From Leptospira montravelensis (GTDB lineage: Bacteria; Spirochaetota; Leptospiria; Leptospirales; Leptospiraceae), in contig NZ_RQFO01000014.1 of assembly GCF_004770045.1 (NCBI RefSeq), forward strand, positions 189,335 through 253,334: a stretch of DNA of 64,000 nucleotides, given 5' to 3'. Each line of letters opens with the position of its first letter. Position 1 is the first letter of the stretch. Made by a program: the position numbers and the translations under genes. Below, in pieces: positions 18,491 through 27,890 of the stretch. Below the pieces are notes generated by a model that made no database searches, was not told where the DNA came from, and saw nothing but the letters and a program-made list of their open reading frames with translations.

Positions 18491-18829
18491 ATGGTCAAAA
18501 GGTCTTACAATATAGATGTGGTATTACACGCACTTTCTGATCCAACAAGACGACAAGTTGTGGAACGACTGAGCCAAGGCCCTGCCAGTGTCAGCGACTT
18601 GGCAAAACCATTTTCAATGGCCATGCCTTCTTTTATGCAACATTTAGATATTTTGGAATCTACCCAATTGATTTATACTGAAAAAGTAGGAAGGGTTAGA
18701 TACTGTTATTTAAATCAAAATCCATTTTCAGTAATGGAATCTTGGTTACAGGCTCAAAAATCTTTATGGGAAACAAGGCTGAACCAACTGGATAAATTTT
18801 TACTAAAAACAAAGGGGAAAAAAATATGA
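18491..18829 (+). CDS. ArsR-family winged-helix regulator
   Basis: This 112-residue protein is an ArsR/SmtB-type repressor: [18 protein letters not shown] at about 13-30, then the helix-turn-helix with SVSDLAKPF and a beta wing near [14 protein letters not shown]. The cysteines of metal-sensing ArsR (ELCVCDL) are absent. It therefore belongs to the metal-independent group usually paired with an AHSA1 gene, which follows with an ATGA overlap. It should bind the palindrome at 18444-18469 and repress itself, perhaps also the divergent CLC gene. The mRNA appears leaderless. Confidence 0.88.
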   Translation: MVKRSYNIDVVLHALSDPTRRQVVERLSQGPASVSDLAKPFSMAMPSFMQHLDILESTQLIYTEKVGRVRYCYLNQNPFSVMESWLQAQKSLWETRLNQLDKFLLKTKGKKI

Positions 18830-19314
18830 GTAACGAATCAAATGAAACATTCAATCCTGAATTGGATTTGGTGTTAGAGAGGATTGTTGAAGTGCCAGTG
18901 GAATTGGTTTGGAATGCTTGGACTAAACCAGAACAAATAATACATTGGTTTACACCTGCTCCTTGGAAAACTATAGATTGTAGGATTGATTTGAAACCTG
19001 GCGGAGAGTTCTATACGATGATGGAATCGCCAGAAGGGAATCACTTCCCCAATAACGGATGTTTTTTGGAAGTTGATCCGTTTAAAAAATTAGTTTTCAC
19101 AGATAGTTTACTTCCTGGTTACAGGCCATCTGGCAATAGTTTTATGACAGCCTTTGTTACAATGGAACCGATAGGGAATGCAACCAAATATAAAGCAGTA
19201 GCAAAACACAAAGATCCCGAAACAAAAAAACAACATGAAGAAATGGGTTTTATGGATGGATGGGGAACCGCACTCGACCAATTAGTAGCGTTTACAAAAA
19301 ATTTACCCAAATAA
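18826..19314 (+). CDS. SRPBCC/AHSA1-domain protein
   Basis: This 162-residue protein has the START-like fold of the AHSA1 group: [17 protein letters not shown] at the N terminus, a HWFTPAPW segment near 40, [11 protein letters not shown] near 60, and a C-terminal helix with [12 protein letters not shown]. Such proteins bind hydrophobic ligands; their role beside ArsR regulators is poorly known. The start overlaps the stop of the regulator gene (ATGA), so the two are coupled. No catalytic residues are evident. Confidence 0.85.
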   Translation: MSNESNETFNPELDLVLERIVEVPVELVWNAWTKPEQIIHWFTPAPWKTIDCRIDLKPGGEFYTMMESPEGNHFPNNGCFLEVDPFKKLVFTDSLLPGYRPSGNSFMTAFVTMEPIGNATKYKAVAKHKDPETKKQHEEMGFMDGWGTALDQLVAFTKNLPK

Positions 19315-19349
19315 CCAAATCAATAACAAAAACTAATTTGTATTCGCCG

Positions 19350-20129
19350 TTATACTGTAACGGCGGACTTTTCTATCATCTCAAGGTCTCTTTTTTTATT
19401 TTTCATCATTGTTTCTGCAGCTGCTAAATAGGATTCAAATGTAGAATAATCCTTTGCCTTGATAGATCCACAAAAATGAAAATGTACAGTTTTAGATTTT
19501 TTTAAATGAGAATACTCAGGTAAATTAGAATAACCCATCATTCCACTCACAACAAAAACATCTAAATCCACATTAAACTTATAAGCAATTTTCATTACTC
19601 CTGTTTGGAATGGTTTTACTTCTTCGGTAAATGTTCTCTCCCCTTCAGGATATAAAAAAATAGATCTTGTTTTTAAAACTCTAAGTACATCCGTTTTAAA
19701 GTTTCTAAAATTTGGTTTTTTTTCTGAATAAATAACCGCTTCTACAATGGTTTTATGCATCATTAAAGGAATGATCTTATATCTTTGAATGATATCTCCA
19801 CCCAAATATGATAATTTTACATCTTTAGACTTTGCCAAATAAGGTAGTGCTACAATCAAAGGAACTTCCAAGGCATTGGTATGATTGCATATTAAAAATC
19901 GATTATTTCCGTTAGGATCCCAATTTCCCTGTACAAAATGTAACTTTCTACCGGTAAGTATAAAAAATGAACGATACCAGAAATAACCAAGGTAGTTATT
20001 GATACGGTTTGACCATTTGTCGAGGCCAGTAATTTTAAAAATGTAAGAGAAAGATAATCCAATTGGAAAAAGAATTACAAAAAATGGAATTGCATAACAT
20101 AAAACAACGAAAAGTTGAAGTTGGCCCAT
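19350..20129 (-). CDS. PlsC-like lysophospholipid acyltransferase
   Basis: This 259-residue membrane-associated protein belongs to the 1-acylglycerol-3-phosphate acyltransferase superfamily, which adds a fatty acid to lysophosphatidate or similar lipids. Motif I reads NHTNALE (82-88), giving HX4E where the family nearly always has HX4D. Motif III is YPEGERT (160-166). An N-terminal hydrophobic segment (about 5-30) anchors it. The Glu substitution is conservative, so activity is possible but not certain. It stands alone, downstream of the large kinase gene on the same strand. Confidence 0.78.
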   Translation of the reverse strand: MGQLQLFVVLCYAIPFFVILFPIGLSFSYIFKITGLDKWSNRINNYLGYFWYRSFFILTGRKLHFVQGNWDPNGNNRFLICNHTNALEVPLIVALPYLAKSKDVKLSYLGGDIIQRYKIIPLMMHKTIVEAVIYSEKKPNFRNFKTDVLRVLKTRSIFLYPEGERTFTEEVKPFQTGVMKIAYKFNVDLDVFVVSGMMGYSNLPEYSHLKKSKTVHFHFCGSIKAKDYSTFESYLAAAETMMKNKKRDLEMIEKSAVTV

Positions 20130-20180
20130 GTGAAAATAGAAACGAATACCCTGGCGAGGTAAACAAGAATTCCAAAGAAT

Positions 20181-20209
20181 AGTCTTAAAATCTAATTATT
20201 TTTAAGACT
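20181..20209 (-). other. Hairpin after the response-regulator kinase gene
   Basis: Perfect 10-bp arms AGTCTTAAAA and TTTTAAGACT with a 9-nt loop lie 16 bp after the kinase stop. The following minus-strand bases are only weakly T-rich, so it is a possible but not standard terminator. Confidence 0.45.
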
Positions 20210-20224
20210 CTAGTCTAGTACCAA

Positions 20225-22381
20225 TCAAATTGATAGTTCTAATAGAAACTTTGATATTGGGTTTCTAACAATGCTAATTTTGCCTTCAATCTGATCGACA
20301 AGCATACCTATTAATTGTAAACCAAATCCAGGAGAGTTTTCCATAGAAATGGAACCAGGGATACCAGCACCATTGTCAGAATATTCCAAATAAAGTTTTT
20401 TTTCTTCTCTAAAGATTTTTAAACAGATCTGTGCATTTGAGATTTCATTAAAGGCATGTTTCATTGAATTAGTGATGAGTTCGTTCAGAATGATTCCTAA
20501 AGAAGAAAGGAGTTTCGCATTTAACTCTATTGGTTCCTCAAGTATATCCATCTTCAAAGCAACGGTTTTTGGGAAGATACTGACAATTTCTTTAAAAATT
20601 GCGGGGAAATAATCTTGTAATGATACAGTATTGTCTGTTTCTGAATGATAGAGTTTATCATACAAAACAATCATACTTTTTACGCGGCCAGCAGCTTCAT
20701 AAAGAATAGTTTGAATTGATGTTTCTGACTGAGAACGTGCTTGAAGAGTTAACAACGTAAAGATGGAACTCATATTATTTTTTACACGATGGTGAATTTC
20801 TTTAAGGATATTTTCCTTTTCATTTAATAATTTTTGGATTTTGAATTCAGAGAGGTTTCTTACACTAACATCTCTTAAAATAACTGTGAATAATTTTTCG
20901 CCTTTAACCGAAATTTGAGAAATGGATGCTTCGATTGGAAATTCTTCTCCATTGGATCTGAGGCCTCGAATTTGCCCAAGAGCCCCCATCGCCCTACGAC
21001 TGACTCCTGTTTTAGAAAAAGAATCAATATGGTTATCATGTTGGCTGCGAAAGTCCAAAGGTATCAATCGATCCAGAGACTGACCTATGATTTCCGAGGA
21101 CTCGTATCCAAACATTTTTTCAGCGGCTCCATTGAAGAGAATGATTTTTTTAGATTGATCGATGCTGATGATGGCATCCATTGCTGATTCGATAATTTGA
21201 GTGAGTTTGGCTTCCGATTCTCGAATTTGTTTCATTGCGTTCAAACGCTCCGAAATATCTCGACCAACGGCAATATAACCAATAGGTAAATCACTTTCAT
21301 CGTTTAACAAAACTTGATTCACTTCTATATTGCGAATGTTTCCATCTTTTGCGAACTGAATCACTTCACCTATAAAACTTCCATCAATATTTACCTTTGC
21401 AATAACTTGATCGCTAGTTAGTTGCAGATAATCCGTTTTTAAAACTTCCAAAACAGATAAACCTATCACCTCTTCTGCTTTCCAATGATAAATTTTTTCT
21501 GCGGCTTTATTCCAATAGTTGATACGATGATTAAAATCTGTCCCTATAACAGCATCCAAAACGTTATTTAACATATTGGCTTGTTTTGCAATATGACTTT
21601 GAACATTGTATTCTGCCGTAATATCTCTAAAGACAAGTACGACTCCTCTTGTATCTCCTTTTAAATCTTTAATGGGAGAACCTGAATCGGAAATCTGATA
21701 TTCCGATCCATCTTTTGAAAGAAGAACCGTATGATTGGCAAGACCAACAATTGAATTTGTGCGTAAAACAATATCAACAGGATTTTCAACCAAACTGCGG
21801 GTTTTTACGTTTACAATTCGGAACACTTCCCTAATGTTGTGGCCGACTGCATCGTCATGAGTCCATCCTGTTAATTTTTCAGCAACAGGATTCATACGAA
21901 TGATTTTACCATCACTATCCGTAGCAATCACACCATCACCTATAGAGTGTAATACGGTTTCTAAATGTTCTTTTTTACTTTTAGTTAATTCATTAGCTTC
22001 AAAAAGTTTGAAGGCCATTTTTATAGAAGCATCAAGCACTGTAAATCCAGAGTTTTTTACTACGTAACCATAAGATGTGATGGTCTCCGTTTTTTTTACA
22101 ATTTCTCTTTCCGTATGCGAAGAAAGGAATACAACCGGAATTTCTTTATGATTTAGAATCTCTGTAGCAGTTTGAGTACCATCTAACCCACGACCTAAAT
22201 CAATATCCATTAGGATTAAATCGAAAGGTTTTTCCTCTTTTATAATGAGGTGGATAGCATTTTCACCATTGCTAACATGGGTAACAAGGTAACCCCCTTG
22301 CTCCAATTGGTTTTTTTCAAACATAGCGAGAATTGCTTCGTCTTCAACTAACAAAATGGATTTATCAGCGACTACAGTCAT
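20225..22381 (-). CDS. Response regulator / PAS / HisKA_2-type histidine kinase
   Basis: This protein of about 718 residues has an N-terminal receiver domain (LLVEDEAILAM, phospho-acceptor Asp in LILMDIDLG, about 8-125). Three PAS domains follow (about 140-255, 260-385 and 390-510). The kinase module of the HisKA_2/HWE branch has the phospho-histidine in EIHHRVKNN near 535, and the ATPase domain has NELITNSMKHAF and DNGAGIP. I chose the ATG at 22381, 6 nt after AGGA, instead of the TTG at 22408. Receiver-first kinases of this type often act as phosphorelay heads. No partner regulator is adjacent. Confidence 0.9.
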   Translation of the reverse strand: MTVVADKSILLVEDEAILAMFEKNQLEQGGYLVTHVSNGENAIHLIIKEEKPFDLILMDIDLGRGLDGTQTATEILNHKEIPVVFLSSHTEREIVKKTETITSYGYVVKNSGFTVLDASIKMAFKLFEANELTKSKKEHLETVLHSIGDGVIATDSDGKIIRMNPVAEKLTGWTHDDAVGHNIREVFRIVNVKTRSLVENPVDIVLRTNSIVGLANHTVLLSKDGSEYQISDSGSPIKDLKGDTRGVVLVFRDITAEYNVQSHIAKQANMLNNVLDAVIGTDFNHRINYWNKAAEKIYHWKAEEVIGLSVLEVLKTDYLQLTSDQVIAKVNIDGSFIGEVIQFAKDGNIRNIEVNQVLLNDESDLPIGYIAVGRDISERLNAMKQIRESEAKLTQIIESAMDAIISIDQSKKIILFNGAAEKMFGYESSEIIGQSLDRLIPLDFRSQHDNHIDSFSKTGVSRRAMGALGQIRGLRSNGEEFPIEASISQISVKGEKLFTVILRDVSVRNLSEFKIQKLLNEKENILKEIHHRVKNNMSSIFTLLTLQARSQSETSIQTILYEAAGRVKSMIVLYDKLYHSETDNTVSLQDYFPAIFKEIVSIFPKTVALKMDILEEPIELNAKLLSSLGIILNELITNSMKHAFNEISNAQICLKIFREEKKLYLEYSDNGAGIPGSISMENSPGFGLQLIGMLVDQIEGKISIVRNPISKFLLELSI

Positions 22382-22523
22382 CAAACATCCTTTGAGAATT
22401 CCAGGCAAGAGGTGAGGAATTCACGACTACAAATCATGACAAAAAGGAAATTTAATTCAACCAATTAATTAGAATTTTTCTAATATTAGAATTTTGATAC
22501 TAAATCTATTCTGCAAATCCCTG

Positions 22524-23966
22524 TTAGTTTCTATTTTTTAGTACATTCACAAGAATGAATGCACCAGAGACTAAAAAATAGAATCCTCCCAAGATTATCA
22601 TCCAATTCCCTAAACTCTGATATAAAGTAGGAACCTGAGCAACAGGAACTGATGCCACTAACACTCCGTCATTTTCCTCATAATAATCAAGAGTTCCTTT
22701 GGGACGCCCATAGGCATCATAGATACCAGAAAGGGCACCTCTTGTAGAACGAACTATGGAACTTCCATTTTCCATTCCTCTAAGGACAGCCATTTCTGTA
22801 TGGAATGGGTTGATTCCCTTCCAATCAGAGGCAGGGATAAAAGTGATTCCTGTTCCTAATTCGGCATGTTGTTTTGTTAGTTGCAGGTTATCAAAATCAT
22901 AACAGATCGCCGCAGACATTTTTCCCCATTCGGTTTCTATGACCTGTATTTCTGTAGGTATATGGGAAATTGGCTCACCGGGAGGAATAAATTGTTTAAA
23001 ATAAATTTGTCGAGTTGATCCGTCCTTTCCTATCCAATGCAATTTGTTATCCATAAAAAATTCGTTTTCTTTAACTGGAACTATATAGGCGGCTATGATT
23101 TCGATTCCCATTGCTTTGGCAAGAATGCTTACTCGTTGCAAAAAGGAAACTTCCTCGTTTCGATTGATAAGAACGGCTCCTTCATTCCACACAACAACTT
23201 TGGCTCCCTCATTTGCCGCTTGGATTGTTCTCTGAAAAATCAATTCTGTATTCTTACGATTTTGTATCGGTTCCAACCACATAGTTTGGATTTCTATTTT
23301 AGAGGTTATGGTTCCTACTTTAATACTTTTTCCTTCGATTGGTATTGTTAGGCGAATCGTTCCATAAAACGACAATCCAACAAATAACAAAAAACAGGAG
23401 ATTAACGAATATTTAGTAAACTTAGATATTTGGGAATGAGTAATTATTTCAGATAAGGATTGTTCGAGACTTCCATTGACTAAAAAAATAAGAAAACTGA
23501 TCCCCGTAGCTCCAAATAATGCGGCCGATTGCAAAAGAATTAAATTATTAATCTGGCTATTGGCGAACATTCCCCAAACACCTAATTCGGAACTATATCC
23601 TCCGATCCACTCGACGATTGTGAATAAAAATGCTAAACTGAAAGTAGGTGAAATTTGGTCTGAGAACTTAATCCTAATTTGATTCCAAATCCAAAGTAAA
23701 ATAGTAAAAACAATTCCCCCTTGGATTCCCGAAAGAACAGCAATTCCGATATGAAATGGTTCGGAAACAATTCGCATCGTAGAAAGAGTTTGAATTAAGA
23801 TTAAAGCGAATAGAAGAATCCACCAAGAATGACCAAGTCTAACAAAACGTAAAAAAGGAACCAAAGTTATCCAGGCAAAAATTGGAATATTCCAATTCAT
23901 CCCAGTAAATCCAAGTAAAATTCCTCCTACTATCAATAGTAACCACTTTTGATTCAATATATCCAT
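22524..23966 (-). CDS. Lnt-like carbon-nitrogen hydrolase (apolipoprotein N-acyltransferase paralogue)
   Basis: This 480-residue protein has about six N-terminal membrane helices, a nitrilase-superfamily domain (about 215-440) and one C-terminal helix (about 452-472), the layout of Lnt, which N-acylates lipoproteins. The catalytic triad is visible: Glu262 in NEGAV, Lys324 in YFKQF and Cys355 in AICYDFD. The sequence around the Lys differs from classical Lnt (usually KxxLVPFGE), so it is probably one of several Lnt paralogues, perhaps with a different acceptor. A TetR-type regulator gene lies 53 bp upstream on the same strand. Confidence 0.8.
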   Translation of the reverse strand: MDILNQKWLLLIVGGILLGFTGMNWNIPIFAWITLVPFLRFVRLGHSWWILLFALILIQTLSTMRIVSEPFHIGIAVLSGIQGGIVFTILLWIWNQIRIKFSDQISPTFSLAFLFTIVEWIGGYSSELGVWGMFANSQINNLILLQSAALFGATGISFLIFLVNGSLEQSLSEIITHSQISKFTKYSLISCFLLFVGLSFYGTIRLTIPIEGKSIKVGTITSKIEIQTMWLEPIQNRKNTELIFQRTIQAANEGAKVVVWNEGAVLINRNEEVSFLQRVSILAKAMGIEIIAAYIVPVKENEFFMDNKLHWIGKDGSTRQIYFKQFIPPGEPISHIPTEIQVIETEWGKMSAAICYDFDNLQLTKQHAELGTGITFIPASDWKGINPFHTEMAVLRGMENGSSIVRSTRGALSGIYDAYGRPKGTLDYYEENDGVLVASVPVAQVPTLYQSLGNWMIILGGFYFLVSGAFILVNVLKNRN

Positions 23967-24019
23967 CAGTATTCCCTTGTATTATAATATGATAACTTTA
24001 TATTTATAAAACTTTTATT

Positions 24020-24709
24020 TTATTCTTTTATTTTGCCACCTGCTCCCTTCCATAAATAATAGAGAGATTCGATCCAAAGTTTCTCCAAGTTCTGATTCAT
24101 TTGAAAGGAAAGTATTGGGACTCCAAAAAAACTGGAAGCAATCACCATTGAAAACGATTTCCAATCCGTAGTTGCGGGCAGTTCACCATTTTGGGCCGCA
24201 AGAGTTAAGGCGTTACGAATGATACCCTCTACACCATTGGCATCCAAATCTTCAATACCGACAATCTTAGGGAAAAGCAAAACTCGTTCTGCTTTTGTGA
24301 GTTTGGATTCCAGTAACTTTTTCTTTGTTTTTGCTTGGAAGGAGATAATTTCCAAAAGGATTCTCGGATTTTTTTTGGATTCTTTGGCTGTATATCGAAA
24401 GAGTGCATACAGGATTCCAAATCCAGATTCCGAAAGTTTTTTTTCCTTAGCAAAAACTGAAACTTGCAAACTCCAAATCTGAATGTAATGAAGAATCAAA
24501 TCACCTTTTTCTGGAAAATAATTATAAAAGGTAGGCTCTGAAACTTCTGCCATTTGACAGAGATCTTTGATTTTGATTTCGTCAAAAGACTTCCACTCTA
24601 ATTCAGAAAGGAAGGCAAAAGTTAAATTAGTTCTAGTTTTAGCAAATTTTTTCTCCTTCAGAGAAAACTGTTGGAGTGAATTTGAATCATATTCTGTATA
24701 TCGCAGCAC
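24020..24709 (-). CDS. TetR/AcrR-family regulator
   Basis: This 229-residue protein has the N-terminal TetR helix-turn-helix: KTRTNLTFAFLSEL, then IKDLCQMAEVSEPTFYNYFPEKGDLILHYI (about 25-80). An all-helical ligand-binding part follows. GTG at 24709 is the only usable start in front of the DNA-binding domain. It has no ribosome-binding site but sits 6 bp after a -10 box, so its mRNA is probably leaderless. The operator over its own -35 box suggests autorepression. The Lnt-like gene downstream may be cotranscribed. Confidence 0.85.
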   Translation of the reverse strand: MLRYTEYDSNSLQQFSLKEKKFAKTRTNLTFAFLSELEWKSFDEIKIKDLCQMAEVSEPTFYNYFPEKGDLILHYIQIWSLQVSVFAKEKKLSESGFGILYALFRYTAKESKKNPRILLEIISFQAKTKKKLLESKLTKAERVLLFPKIVGIEDLDANGVEGIIRNALTLAAQNGELPATTDWKSFSMVIASSFFGVPILSFQMNQNLEKLWIESLYYLWKGAGGKIKE

Positions 24710-24715
24710 TTCAAA

Positions 24716-24744
24716 AATATAGCCTACATAATTTTTATAGTCAA
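24716..24744 (-). promoter_or_regulatory. Sigma-70 promoter of the TetR gene, leaderless
   Basis: On the minus strand TTGACT (24744-24739), a 17-bp spacer and TATATT (24721-24716) form a near-consensus promoter. The start codon at 24709 is 6 bp beyond the -10 box, at the expected transcription start. Confidence 0.7.
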
Positions 24745-24749
24745 CTATA
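24736..24749. promoter_or_regulatory. Palindromic operator over the TetR promoter -35 box
   Basis: TATAGT-CA-ACTATA has perfect 6-bp arms and contains the -35 hexamer on the minus strand. Its location suits autorepression by the TetR protein. Confidence 0.6.
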
Positions 24750-24854
24750 TTTATTTCAATTTTTGACCCAAAATATGAACTTATAAATTAAAATTTTGGG
24801 AGGTTAGTGATTCTTGTATCTAAAAAACGGCGGTTATGATAGAGGGAAACCAAT

Positions 24855-24912
24855 GGGCGGCGGGTCTAGTTCCCCACCCTCAAATCAGGGCGGGGTGATT
24901 CTATCCGCGCGC
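24855..24912. repeat. GC-rich stem-loop element downstream of the Xer gene
   Basis: A 9-bp stem CCCCACCCT/AGGGCGGGG (24872-24895, one G-T pair, 6-nt loop) sits inside weaker outer arms GCGGG and TCCGC. It is strongly GC-rich in an AT-rich intergenic region, 19 bp after the recombinase stop. It may end the recombinase transcript, although no T-run follows, or it may be a dispersed palindromic repeat. Confidence 0.45.
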
Positions 24913-24930
24913 AAATTCTAAATCCCATCC

Positions 24931-25866
24931 CTATTTCTTTGCGTGAGGATGGGCATTTCGATACACTTCTTTCAATCTGTCTCTTGAAACACTCAAATAG
25001 ACTTGTGTGGAAGATAAAGAAGAATGACCAAGTAACTCTTGTACGGCGCGAATATCAGCACCAGCATTCAAAAGATCCGTTGCGAAGGTATGACGAAATT
25101 TATGAGGAGTGATGGCTTTTTCCATTCCCATCACCGTTCTCCTTTCCGAAAGAATATAACGAATTCCCCGTGTAGTGAGTTTTCCACCACGTTGGTTTAG
25201 AAAAATTTCTTCAGGTCCGTTTGTCCCTCTTTCTTCTAAATATTCGCGAAGTGCAATTTGTGCTTCTTCACCAATAAAAACAAAACGTTCTTTGCGACGT
25301 TTCCCCATTACTTTAAGTGATGTTAATTCATGATTGAGATCACTTAACTTTGCATTGACTAACTCAAATACACGAAGACCCGTGCTATACAATACTTCGA
25401 CAATGGCTTTGTCCCTCTTTCCAAGAACTTCCGCTTTTTCACCATCTTCATAATCTAGAATGTCTTCCGTTTCGATGGGTGTAAAATTTTTTGGTAACTT
25501 CTTTTTTGTTTTAGGGAAACTTACTTGTAAGATGGGATTGGCGCCAATTTTTTCTTCGCGGAATAAAAATTTATAAAAAGTGCGAAGCGAAGAAAGTTTG
25601 CGACTTTGCGTTCGTTTGTCTTGTTTTTTCGTAGATTTTAAATCAGCAAAGTAGGCCCTAACATCCAAAACATCGACAGTCAATATATCGATTTCCTCTT
25701 TCAAACAAAACTCAAAGAAAAATTTCAAATCACGTAAATAAGCAAATAATGTATGTTCCGAATAGTTTTTTTCAATTTTAAGGTAAGTTCGGTAACTGCG
25801 AAAAAGTTCAGCCATTGTTTGGGGAAAATGGTCAGGGATTTGGACTTCAAGAGTTGGCAGGGTCAT
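24931..25866 (-). CDS. Tyrosine recombinase, XerC/XerD type
   Basis: This 311-residue enzyme resolves chromosome dimers by recombination at dif. The catalytic residues are all visible: Arg165 in TGLRVFEL, Lys189 in VMGKRRKE, His255 and Arg258 in HKFRHTFAT, His281 in LGHSSLSSTQ and the nucleophile Tyr290. The N-terminal core-binding SAM-like domain spans about 15-105. The length is normal for Xer proteins. Whether it is XerC or XerD cannot be decided here. It is divergent from recA. Confidence 0.92.
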   Translation of the reverse strand: MTLPTLEVQIPDHFPQTMAELFRSYRTYLKIEKNYSEHTLFAYLRDLKFFFEFCLKEEIDILTVDVLDVRAYFADLKSTKKQDKRTQSRKLSSLRTFYKFLFREEKIGANPILQVSFPKTKKKLPKNFTPIETEDILDYEDGEKAEVLGKRDKAIVEVLYSTGLRVFELVNAKLSDLNHELTSLKVMGKRRKERFVFIGEEAQIALREYLEERGTNGPEEIFLNQRGGKLTTRGIRYILSERRTVMGMEKAITPHKFRHTFATDLLNAGADIRAVQELLGHSSLSSTQVYLSVSRDRLKEVYRNAHPHAKK

Positions 25867-26167
25867 ACAGAAACACTATCGGCGAAGTTTTCTTTCTCCA
25901 GCGGTAAAAAAAACACTATACAAGTACTTACATTTTGTTTAGTGTTGAAAACGACAAAAAAAGACATAATCCAGAAAAAATTTCGCCATCTTCCTAATTT
26001 GTCCCAGGTCTCATGCATAATGGAGCCAATCTGGAAGAGAAAAAGAGTGGAATTCGGAGGGGATGGGATCATCCTTGAGAGAGTCGGTTCAGAGATTTTT
26101 TGAAACCAACTGATCCAGTCCCCTACCTAGTCTTTCGGAACACCGATTTTAGGAGAACGTTTGATTC
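25867..26167. other. Intergenic region between xer and recA, 301 bp
   Basis: This holds the divergent promoters of the recombinase and recA. No convincing -35/-10 pair, SOS box or further gene is visible. AGGAG (26152-26156) precedes the recA ATG by about 11 nt. Confidence 0.5.
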
Positions 26168-27331
26168 ATGAAAAAAGAGAAAGCTGACAAGGCTCAAGAA
26201 AAAGAAACCGACCAAAGAAAGCAGGCAATTGACGCAGCCCTAGGCCAAATCGAAAAACAATTCGGTAAGGGTTCCATTATGCGCCTTGGTGCAGATACAC
26301 GTATGGCCGAAATGAACGTGGTATCCACTGGTTCTTTGGACTTAGACATCGCCTTGGGGATTGGCGGGTTTCCTTCTGGTCGAATTTTAGAAATCTATGG
26401 ACCAGAATCTTCTGGTAAAACAACACTCACTCTTTCCGCTATCGCGGAAACGCAAAAAAAGGGAGGCATTGCAGCCTTCATCGATGCGGAACATGCACTC
26501 GATCCAGCCTATGCAAAAAAATTGGGAGTCAATGTAGACGACCTACTCGTTGCCCAACCGGACAACGGAGAAGAGGCATTAGAAATTTGTGAATCTCTGG
26601 TTCGCTCCAATGCCATTGACCTCATCGTCATCGACTCGGTGGCCGCTCTTGTTCCAAAAGCGGAGATCGAAGGAGATATGGGAGATTCTCATATGGGCCT
26701 TCAGGCACGCCTCATGTCCCAAGCCCTTCGTAAACTGACAGGAACCATTTCCAAATCCAATACCACTGTTATCTTTATCAACCAAATCCGTATGAAGATT
26801 GGAGTGATGTTCGGTAGCCCAGAAACCACTACAGGTGGTAACGCCTTGAAGTTCTATGCATCCATCCGATTGGACATTCGTCGTATCGAAACACTCAAAG
26901 AAAAGGAAGAACCTGTGGGTAACCGCGTTCGAGTGAAAGTGGTGAAAAACAAATGTGCTCCTCCTTTCCGACAAGCCGAGTTCGACATTATGTATGCCAA
27001 TGGAATCAACAGAGAAAGTTCTTTGATTGATCTTGCGGTTCGCCACGACCTAGTTGCGAAAGCAGGTTCATGGTATTCTTATAACGGAGAAAAAATCGGG
27101 CAAGGAAAGGAACAAGTTAGGATCTTCTTCCTCGAAAATCCAGATATTGCCTTCAAAATAGAAAACCAAGTTCGTGATCTAAACGGCCTCCCCCTCATGG
27201 ACCAAGCCAAAATCCAAACTAGAGAAGTGAAATCTATTGAAAGGGATCCAAAGGAAACTAAAGAAACAAAATCAAAACAACCAGTTAGTTTCTCTACCGA
27301 AGCAGAAGGAGATGTGGCTGTCGGAGAATAA
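26168..27331 (+). CDS. recA: Recombinase A
   Basis: RecA forms filaments on single-stranded DNA, drives strand exchange and triggers LexA cleavage. The 387-residue protein is slightly longer than the E. coli form because of a Lys/Glu-rich N-terminal extension (about 1-18) and a charged C-terminal tail. Walker [10 protein letters not shown] is at about 78-86, and the core reads [19 protein letters not shown] and [15 protein letters not shown], as in bacterial RecA. It stands alone, with a strong terminator 30 bp downstream. Identity is certain. Confidence 0.98.
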   Translation: MKKEKADKAQEKETDQRKQAIDAALGQIEKQFGKGSIMRLGADTRMAEMNVVSTGSLDLDIALGIGGFPSGRILEIYGPESSGKTTLTLSAIAETQKKGGIAAFIDAEHALDPAYAKKLGVNVDDLLVAQPDNGEEALEICESLVRSNAIDLIVIDSVAALVPKAEIEGDMGDSHMGLQARLMSQALRKLTGTISKSNTTVIFINQIRMKIGVMFGSPETTTGGNALKFYASIRLDIRRIETLKEKEEPVGNRVRVKVVKNKCAPPFRQAEFDIMYANGINRESSLIDLAVRHDLVAKAGSWYSYNGEKIGQGKEQVRIFFLENPDIAFKIENQVRDLNGLPLMDQAKIQTREVKSIERDPKETKETKSKQPVSFSTEAEGDVAVGE

Positions 27332-27361
27332 AACCATACGGCTTTCTTTTTAGGAACCATT

Positions 27362-27396
27362 GACCGGTTCGGGGTTTCCCGGGCCGGTTTTTTTTT
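27362..27396 (+). terminator. recA terminator
   Basis: Arms CCGGTTCGGG and CCCGGGCCGG pair over 10 bp with two G-T pairs and a 4-nt loop, followed by a run of nine or more T residues. Confidence 0.88.
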
Positions 27397-27413
27397 ATTA
27401 AAAAAACAAATGA

Positions 27414-27890
27414 TCAATCAGACCACTGAAAGTTGGTTCCCAACATTTGGTTCACCGCGCCAACGAGTCTTTCTGGTTCCCAAGGTTTCGATAAAATGAT
27501 ACTGTTTTTATCAGATTTATAAACAGAAAGAATGTTTTCCTTTGTAGCAAAACCAGTAACAACAATCACAGGTAAATCTGGATAAAGTTTTTTTACCGCT
27601 TCTACTAATTTATCACCAGTTAGGTATGGCATCTTAACATCAGAAATGAGAAGATCGGGTCTGCTTTTTTGTAAATATTCATAAGCAATTTCAGGATCTT
27701 GAATGTCGATGATAGACAACTTAACATTATCTAATTTTCGTGCGACAAAAGTTAACTCTCGTTTCATGGAGGATGAAATCGATTTTATATCATCTACCAT
27801 CACAATTTTATAAACTTTCTCATCTTTTTTAACATCCGTTACTTGAGACTCTACTTCTTGTATCAACTGGTCTATACTATTCGGAACCAT
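27414..27890 (-). CDS. Single-domain response regulator
   Basis: This protein of about 158 residues is a receiver domain (about 28-150) with the acidic pocket in IVMVDDIKS, phospho-acceptor Asp in LLISDVKMPYLTG, Thr in VVTGFA and Lys in ILSKPWE. There is no output domain. I place the start at the ATG at 27890, 6 nt after GGAGG, so it overlaps the end of the upstream kinase gene by 14 bp. The pair is almost certainly a two-component system or a phosphorelay step. Confidence 0.88.
   Translation of the reverse strand: MVPNSIDQLIQEVESQVTDVKKDEKVYKIVMVDDIKSISSSMKRELTFVARKLDNVKLSIIDIQDPEIAYEYLQKSRPDLLISDVKMPYLTGDKLVEAVKKLYPDLPVIVVTGFATKENILSVYKSDKNSIILSKPWEPERLVGAVNQMLGTNFQWSD

Noticed and set aside
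25753..26103. Plus-strand ORF between xer and recA
   Set aside because: It overlaps the Xer gene antisense and the recA leader, and its composition is not protein-like.
25867..26167. Possible LexA/SOS box upstream of recA
   Set aside because: No TTTG-N5-CAAA or other convincing palindrome was found; only AT-rich chance matches.
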